Below the pieces are notes generated by a model that had not been told where the DNA came from, ran no database searches, and worked only from the letters and a program-made list of their open reading frames with translations. From contig NC_068350.1 in the NCBI RefSeq assembly GCF_014633365.1, positions 7,355,922 through 7,419,921 on the forward strand: a stretch of 64,000 nt of DNA, written 5' to 3'. Position numbers and translations under genes: made by a program. This DNA is from Diospyros lotus. Lineage: Eukaryota; Streptophyta; Magnoliopsida; Ericales; Ebenaceae. Numbering within the stretch: position 1 is the stretch's first letter; the number at the start of each line of letters is the position of its first letter. Below are positions 58,984 to 64,000 of the stretch, piece after piece.

Positions 58984-60897
58984 CTAATTTCCCGTAGACA
59001 CAAATGGAGTACGAATCAAACCACTATCAAGTTTTTCTTTTACAAATTGTCTATCAACTTCAACATGTTTGGTGCGGTCATGTTGCACTGGATTGCATGC
59101 AATATTAATGGCTGACTTATTATCACAATAGAGCTTCATCAGACCCTTCCACCTAACTTTCAGATCTTCTAAAATTATTTTTAACCACAAAAACTCACAA
59201 ATTTCAAGAGCCATTGACCTAAATTCAGCCTCTACACTAGACCATGCTACAACACTTTGCTTGTTACTCCTCCAAGCTACAATATTTCCTCCTAGAAATG
59301 TGCAGTATCTAGATGTTGACCTTTTGTCAATTACTGACCCATGCAGTCACCATCAATATAAGCTTCAAGAGTTAGCTCTTGTCCCATTTTGAACAAGATT
59401 CCTCTACCTGGTGTACCTTTTAAGTATTGTAGAATTTTGTGAACTGCTTTCTAATGTATCTCTTTACGGTTATGCATAAATTGTCTGACAACACCAACAA
59501 CATATGCTATGTCTAGCTTGGTATGTGATAAATAAATAAGTCTCCCAACTAACCTTGGTAGAGGCTCTTATCTATTGCTGCATCTTCTGGATTATCACCA
59601 AGCCTATGATTAGGTTCGATAAGAGTTTCAACAGGCCTGCACCCTAGCTTACCTATATTTGTTAATAAACCTAGGATATATTTTCGTTGAGATATGAAAA
59701 TCCCTTGCTAAGAATGTGCCACTTTAATACCCAAAAAATACTTCAGCTTGCCTAACTCCTTTATTAAACATTTCTTTAGACTTTCCATCCCTTCTAAGTC
59801 ACCCCCTATCATTATGATGTCATCTACATAGACTAAAAAAATAGTTACTTTCCCTGAAATAGAGTGTCTTATAAACAGAGTATGATCACATTGACTTTGT
59901 TGTATCCCAAATTGAGCATAGCTTTGGTAAATCTTCCAAACCATGCTCTTGGAGATTGCTTCAAGCCACATAATGCCTTCTTTAATCTGCACACAACACC
60001 CTCTCTTGTATTTGAACAAAACCCAGGTGGAATTTTGTTGAAAGAGGCTGAATAAATTAGAGGATTTACTTGAGATAGGGAATAATAGATATGGAATGTA
60101 TAGATATTTTCTCTGTATTAGGTAGTTTCCAATTGTACAGATTTCCATTGTTAGTTTCCTTATGTAGGTGTCAAGATTCACCTTAAATAAGGCTGTAAAT
60201 TCATTCTAAAAATATAGAAGAATTACAAGAAGTTCTTCAAATCTCCATATAGTCTCTTCCTCTAGGTCACCATATAAAAAAGCATTTTTTTCATCAAATT
60301 GCTGCAATTTCCAATCAAGGTTAGCTGCTAATGACAACAATACTCTTATAGTGTTCATTTTTGCAATTGGAGCAAATGTTTTAAGACAATCTACACCATA
60401 GGCTTGGGTATAGCCCTTAGCAACTAATGTTGCTTTATACCTTTCCACTAACCCATTTGATTTATACTTAATTATAAATACCCATCTACATCCCACTGGT
60501 TTTTTTTTCCTTTAGGCAAGCTCACCAAGTCCCATGTTTTGTTTTTATCAAGTGCCTCCATCTCCACCTTCATAGCATTTTTCCAATTCTCATCACCTAA
60601 GGCCTCAGATACAGTTTTTGGTATTGGAATGGTATTTATGTTGGTAAGTAGGGCTCAATGACTACGGGATAGATTTTTGTAAGACATGAATAAGTGTAGA
60701 GAGTGCTTAGTGCATGCTCTAGTTCCTTTATGAATAGCAATGGGAACATCACTATCGCTAGAATTAGATGATTCAGCAACATGTTCATTAAGATTTTCAT
60801 TCAGAGAATTAGAAGGAGAAGTAGTTACCTCAATATGACCAATGTCAAGACTAGGAGTAGAGTCTAATAATTGGATAAGTGCAAGCTGAGTAGCCAA
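58984..60897 (-). pseudogene. Copia reverse transcriptase / RNase H, broken
   Basis: Minus-strand order: linker IHKGTRACTKHSLHLFMSYK (60655-60897), reverse transcriptase N-part (60206-60496; [38 protein letters not shown]), an insert, PPGFCSNTREG (near 60030), palm FLVYVDDIIMIGGDLEGMES with the YVDD motif intact (59708-59850), then YFLGIKVAHS. A decayed connection leads to RNase H (58984-59214; KLYCDNKSAINIACNPVQHD). Frame changes occur at several points. Confidence 0.9.
60040..60235 (-). mobile_element. Small LTR-like insert in the copia reverse transcriptase
   Basis: About 195 bp separates LEEE from PPGFCSN, residues that are adjacent in copia proteins. On the minus strand it has a TATA-like CTTATTTAAGG and ends near TTATTCAGCCTC, which suggests a short solo LTR, but clean ends and a target duplication were not established. 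Confidence 0.45.
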
Positions 60898-61061
60898 TAC
60901 CTTTCTTCTTGAGTATACTAGCAGTGGGCAGGTAGGCTCTTAAGCAAGTTTTCCCTGGATCAGTTCTTGTGTGTGGGACTAATCAGAATTGGAACTACTA
61001 GATTTGGGTTGAGAGAATGGAACAGAGGGAATTAACGAGAATGGAAACTCAAGAAGGAAGA

Positions 61062-61465
61062 TGTCACAACCCTAGGGTATAATGGTCATTAAAGCATGCT
61101 GCAATTACTTATTTGTATTTTTCCTTTACAACTAGTATTTCTTCAGTTACATTTCTATTTTAGAATGGAAAACTGTAATATTTCAGTTACAAATGATAAC
61201 TGAAAGCATTAACTATAAGAGTAGCTATATAAGCTACATGAGAGAATCTTTTTGGAGGATATTGAGAAATAACTGATTGAATGCTTTTCTCTCTTCAATT
61301 CTCCCCCTGATTTCTCTCTCGCATCTTTCTACACTTCTCTCCCTTTCTCTCTGTTCTCCCTGATCTCCCTCCATTCTTCTCATTTCTGCCTCCCTTTCTA
61401 TGCTCTCTTTCCCAATTTCTTCCAAATTCCCTTACAAACCCTAGGTTAAACCTTAGTGCATGACA
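61062..61465 (+). repeat. 5' LTR of the non-autonomous element
   Basis: 404 bp, TGTCACAACC ... GTGCATGACA, with a long CT-rich leader (61280-61400). Confidence 0.92.
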
Positions 61466-61467
61466 TT

Positions 61468-61480
61468 TGGTATCAGAACC
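61468..61480 (+). other. Primer-binding site (initiator tRNA-Met)
   Basis: TGGTATCAGAACC begins two bases after the 5' LTR and matches the usual initiator tRNA-Met complement TGGTATCAGAGC apart from its end. Confidence 0.8.
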
Positions 61481-62383
61481 AATTAGTCCTCAATTGTAAT
61501 CTCGGCAATTTGTGGCGAAATTCTTAATAGTTGAATTTAGGTTTAGATGCGACACAAAGCAAGCAATTTTCGAAACTAATCGAGCCGCAAGAAGTGGACT
61601 CAAGAAGCTCAACAAAGCCAATCAACTCTCAAAAGACTGCAACAAGAGCCGATTGATTTCCAGTGCGTCTTGGGTGTTAATTTCCGCTTAACATTCAAGC
61701 GAATTCCAATGTTCTTGGCTTGGAATTGAAGGTAAAGCAAGCCAGAAGAAAAGGTTGACGATTCTTGGTGCGATTCCGGGCAACAAAATAGATCTAGCGG
61801 AGTGTGGATCCATAACAATTGCAACTGAGATTCTGGTGATAAGGAAGGCACGAAGTGGACGCAAGTCAGGGGCGATTGTTGAACCACAGCGACCGTAATA
61901 AGAGTCCAAGCGATCTTGAATCCGCAACAAATCAAACATAGAACTGGAGGATCGTTGATCTGCATGCGAGCCATCAACAATTGCTTTCAGTGACGAACTC
62001 AGATCAAATTGATTCTCAAGTGATTTATGAGATTTTCGACCAACTAGATCTCACTTATTGAATTAGAAACGGGTCAAGAAGCAATCTTGATTGAAGTTGA
62101 GAGCAGCGATATCGTGAGCCTATTAATCGATTCCCTGTTTTTTTTAGGCTACTAAATTGGAAAGTAACGGAAGGCGAATTGCTGGAGGCTAATACGGAAG
62201 TGAATTTTTAAGGATTGAAACTATCAAGATGGCCAAAGAACTTTGTGAAAGTATACAGTCATGGGAGAAAGCATTCAAGGAAAAATGCACTTAAGAACGC
62301 AATCAAATTGGCTCAGCCACAAGCTGGATGACCTACTCATTCTAATGTGTAGGACATTCCAGATCCCACTATCAGTGACTGCC

Positions 62384-63131
62384 TTCAAAATCCACTGCTG
62401 AACCAATTATAGAGGATGCTGAAATCCTACCAGCTACCTTTGGTTTGCGGCAAGAAGTTGATGAAACACCTGCCTTGGATCTGGCAAGTCCGACTGAAGC
62501 ATCATTCAATTGTGCGGATAATGGTGCTAGAATCCTTCCTCCGACTTCGGACTTACAGGAAGCTGAGGAACAATCAGAATTGGTAAAAGATATTGAGTTA
62601 TTAGATGTTCCAGCTAGGAACCAAGTTGGAGATGCCCAGAAAGGAATGGCAGTTGCTGGAAAGATCACTGCAACACCATCGGGGAAGAAATCTGTTGAGG
62701 ATGAACCTTTGGTGTATGCTAGCAAGCAGGAAGCAAAAGATGTTGTGAAGTGGGAGAAGGTTACGAGCACATCAATTTTGAATTTTGAAGATTATAAGCC
62801 TGTTGTTCTTGAAGGAATAGGTACTCCTCCAATACCTTATGTCAATGCAAAGCTATTAATTGAGGATTTACTGGATGGAGTCAGAGAAGAGGAAGAAAAA
62901 GAAGTTAAAAATCGTTCATGTTTGGCGAAAGAATTTACTGATTTTTTAGGCACCATCAAAGAAATCACAGGAATTTTTGTTAAGGGCAAAGCAAACAGAA
63001 TTTTGAGTTTTCCTCAAAATATAGATCACTTGGAGAAGAGAGCTTTGCCAAAGAGATCTTTGGGGACTTGCAAGAAAGGAAGAGGAAAAGACCAAGAAGG
63101 AGAAAGAAGGAAAGGAAAAAAAGATGGCTAA
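62384..63131 (+). CDS. Unrecognised charged ORF of the non-autonomous element
   Basis: I do not recognise this protein. The frame is open from about 62384 to the stop at 63129-63131, but its first in-frame ATG is at 62646, giving 161 residues; an upstream ATG at 62230 (MAKELCESIQSWEKAFKEKC) is in another frame and stops early, so the original gene may have begun there and been shifted. The peptide is acidic at first (TSDLQEAEEQSELVKDIELL), has a middle segment FEDYKPVVLEGIGTPPIPYV, and ends in a lysine/arginine/glutamate-rich tail (KGRGKDQEGERRKGKKDG). There is no zinc knuckle, protease DTG/DSG or other retroviral motif. It could be a remnant gag, a tail of a gypsy polyprotein, or captured host sequence. 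Confidence 0.45.
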
Positions 63132-63283
63132 GGAACAGTCTAAGATGGATGAATCAGATCGCGAAAGCAAGGATTGGATGAAGTAATTTCTTTTGCGGGA
63201 GGCATGCAGAATCAATGGCCATAATCACTCCAGATCTTTACTGTGATTTCTTGGGGACAAGAAATTTTTAAAGGAGGGGGGAT

Positions 63284-63867
63284 TGTCGCAACCCTAGGGT
63301 ATAATGGTCATTAAAGCATGCTGCCATTACTTATTTGTATTTTTCTTTTACAACTAGTATTTCTTCAATTACATTTCTGTTTTAGAATGGAAAGTTGTAA
63401 TACTTTTAGTTACAAATGATAACTAAAAGCACTAACTATAAGAGCATCTATATAAGCTACTCGAGAGGATCTTTTGGAGGATATTGAGTAAGAACTGATT
63501 GAATGCTTCTCTCTCTTCAATTATCTCCTTGATTTCTCTCTCACATCTTTCTACTCTTCTCTCCCTTTCTGTCTATTCTCCCTGATCTCCCTCCATTCTT
63601 CTCATTTCGCTAAAAGCACTAACTATAAGAGCATCTATATAAGCTACTCGAGAGGATCTTTTGGAGGATATTGAGTAAGAACTGATTGAATGCTTCTCTC
63701 TCTTCAATTATCTCCTTGATTTCTCTCTCACATCTTTCTACTCTTCTCTCCCTTTCTGTCTATTCTCCCTGATCTCCCTCCATTCTTCTCATTTCGCCCT
63801 CCCTTTCTAGTCTTTCTTTCCCAATTTCTTCCAAATTCCCTTACAAACTCTAGGTTGGTGCATGACA
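63284..63867 (+). repeat. 3' LTR of the non-autonomous element, with internal duplication
   Basis: 584 bp against 404 bp for the 5' LTR; the excess is the tandem duplication at 63423-63796. It follows the purine tract AAAGGAGGGGGGAT. Confidence 0.92.
63423..63796. repeat. 187-bp perfect tandem duplication in the 3' LTR
   Basis: CTAAAAGCACTAACTATAAG starts at 63423 and again at 63610; the two copies read identically through CCATTCTTCTCATTTCGC. The 5' LTR has a single copy. Confidence 0.95.
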
Positions 63868-64000
63868 GAAGAGATCTTTGTCATATCTTTGAATAATGTA
63901 GTCTCCCCCTAAAGAGAAGGTTGAGCAAAGTACTGATCTTGCTCAACAAATGTAACATCTGTTGATACAAAAAAAAAAAAAAAAATTATGGGTTAGTGGA

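Larger units (their letters stand above)
61062..63867 (+). mobile_element. Non-autonomous LTR retrotransposon, 2.8 kb
   Basis: It is flanked by a perfect 5-bp repeat GAAGA (61057-61061 and 63868-63872) and inserted in the reversed copia element. LTRs are 61062-61465 and 63284-63867, both starting TGTC.CAACCCTAGGG and ending GTGCATGACA. Primer site at 61468, purine tract before 63284. The 1.8-kb interior encodes no protease, reverse transcriptase or integrase, so mobility would need another element's enzymes. The LTRs differ at several percent of positions by eye, so insertion is not recent. Confidence 0.93.
58623..64000 (-). mobile_element. Ty1/copia retrotransposon, reversed, running off the window
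   Basis: The 3' LTR is 58623-58883 (plus-strand bounds TGATAGAATT ... CTCTTGACA), next to the polypurine tract CTTGAGGGGGAGTG on the minus strand (58882-58895). RNase H, reverse transcriptase and the spacer before it follow to about 60990. The coding sequence is split by the LTR element 61062-63867 and resumes beyond it with STDVTFVEQDQYFAQPSL near 63890-63960. The 5' end is outside the window. Confidence 0.85.

Noticed and set aside
61609..61980. 123-residue antisense frame in the non-autonomous element
   Set aside because: Opposite strand to the element's signals, no motif, and ends inside repeats near the primer site.

Overview
This is a piece of nuclear DNA from a flowering plant, most likely a eudicot with a transposon-rich, probably woody-type genome. 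It holds split genes with GT/AG introns, AT-rich spacers, and several layers of nested LTR retrotransposons, hAT and PIF/Harbinger transposons, MITEs and LINE scraps. The species cannot be named from the sequence. All calls were read by eye from the sequence and translations; no search was run.

Four host genes are supported. (1) An organellar-type adenylate kinase on +, with three exons at 9261-9401, 10586-10858 and 24085-24234. Its P-loop exon is not in the window and one intron is 13.2 kb. (2) A two-domain WRKY factor of the WRKY44/TTG2 type on +, 28837-31447. Its C-terminal WRKY signature is altered to WIKYRQK, and the start of exon 3 looks damaged. (3) A complete receptor-like cytoplasmic kinase of subfamily VII (PBL26/PBL27-like) on +, 48732-53310, five exons, 396 aa. 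(4) The last three exons of a TBC/Rab-GAP (EVI5-like) gene on -, 54270-57197, whose upstream exons lie beyond the window. From memory, adenylate kinase, TTG2 and a TBC Rab-GAP are close neighbours on Arabidopsis chromosome 2 (At2g37250, At2g37260, At2g37290), so this looks like a conserved gene block inflated by transposons.

Layout. 1-4200: a decayed Ty3/gypsy chromovirus with its 3' LTR, abutting the 3' end of a second LTR element. 4315-6950: a LINE scrap and a terminal-inverted-repeat element that contains an LTR and a MITE. 6951-9260: AT-rich non-coding DNA. 9261-24234: adenylate kinase, whose giant intron carries a hAT MITE with a perfect 8-bp target duplication, two antisense hAT transposase pseudogenes and a 4-kb PIF/Harbinger element. 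24235-31970: spacer and the WRKY gene. 31976-40324: a Ty1/copia element with TACTG target duplications, containing two solo LTRs and a TIR element. 41788-46488: clusters of MITEs. 46489-54269: the kinase gene and flanks. 54270-57197: the TBC gene, with a LINE scrap, a G tract and a solo LTR in one intron. 58623-64000: a minus-strand copia element split by a 2.8-kb non-autonomous LTR element (61062-63867, target duplication GAAGA).

The least explained item is a small LTR family represented three times (5147, 56498 reversed, 61062). It has about 400-bp LTRs, an initiator-Met primer site and an unrecognised charged ORF instead of gag-pol. Its 3' end resembles that of the chromovirus at the window start, which suggests a non-autonomous/autonomous pair. 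The Harbinger element is also notable: its DNA-binding ORF1 is open across a clean intron while its transposase has lost two catalytic aspartates, and a minisatellite of about 104 bp fills the space between the two divergent ORFs.
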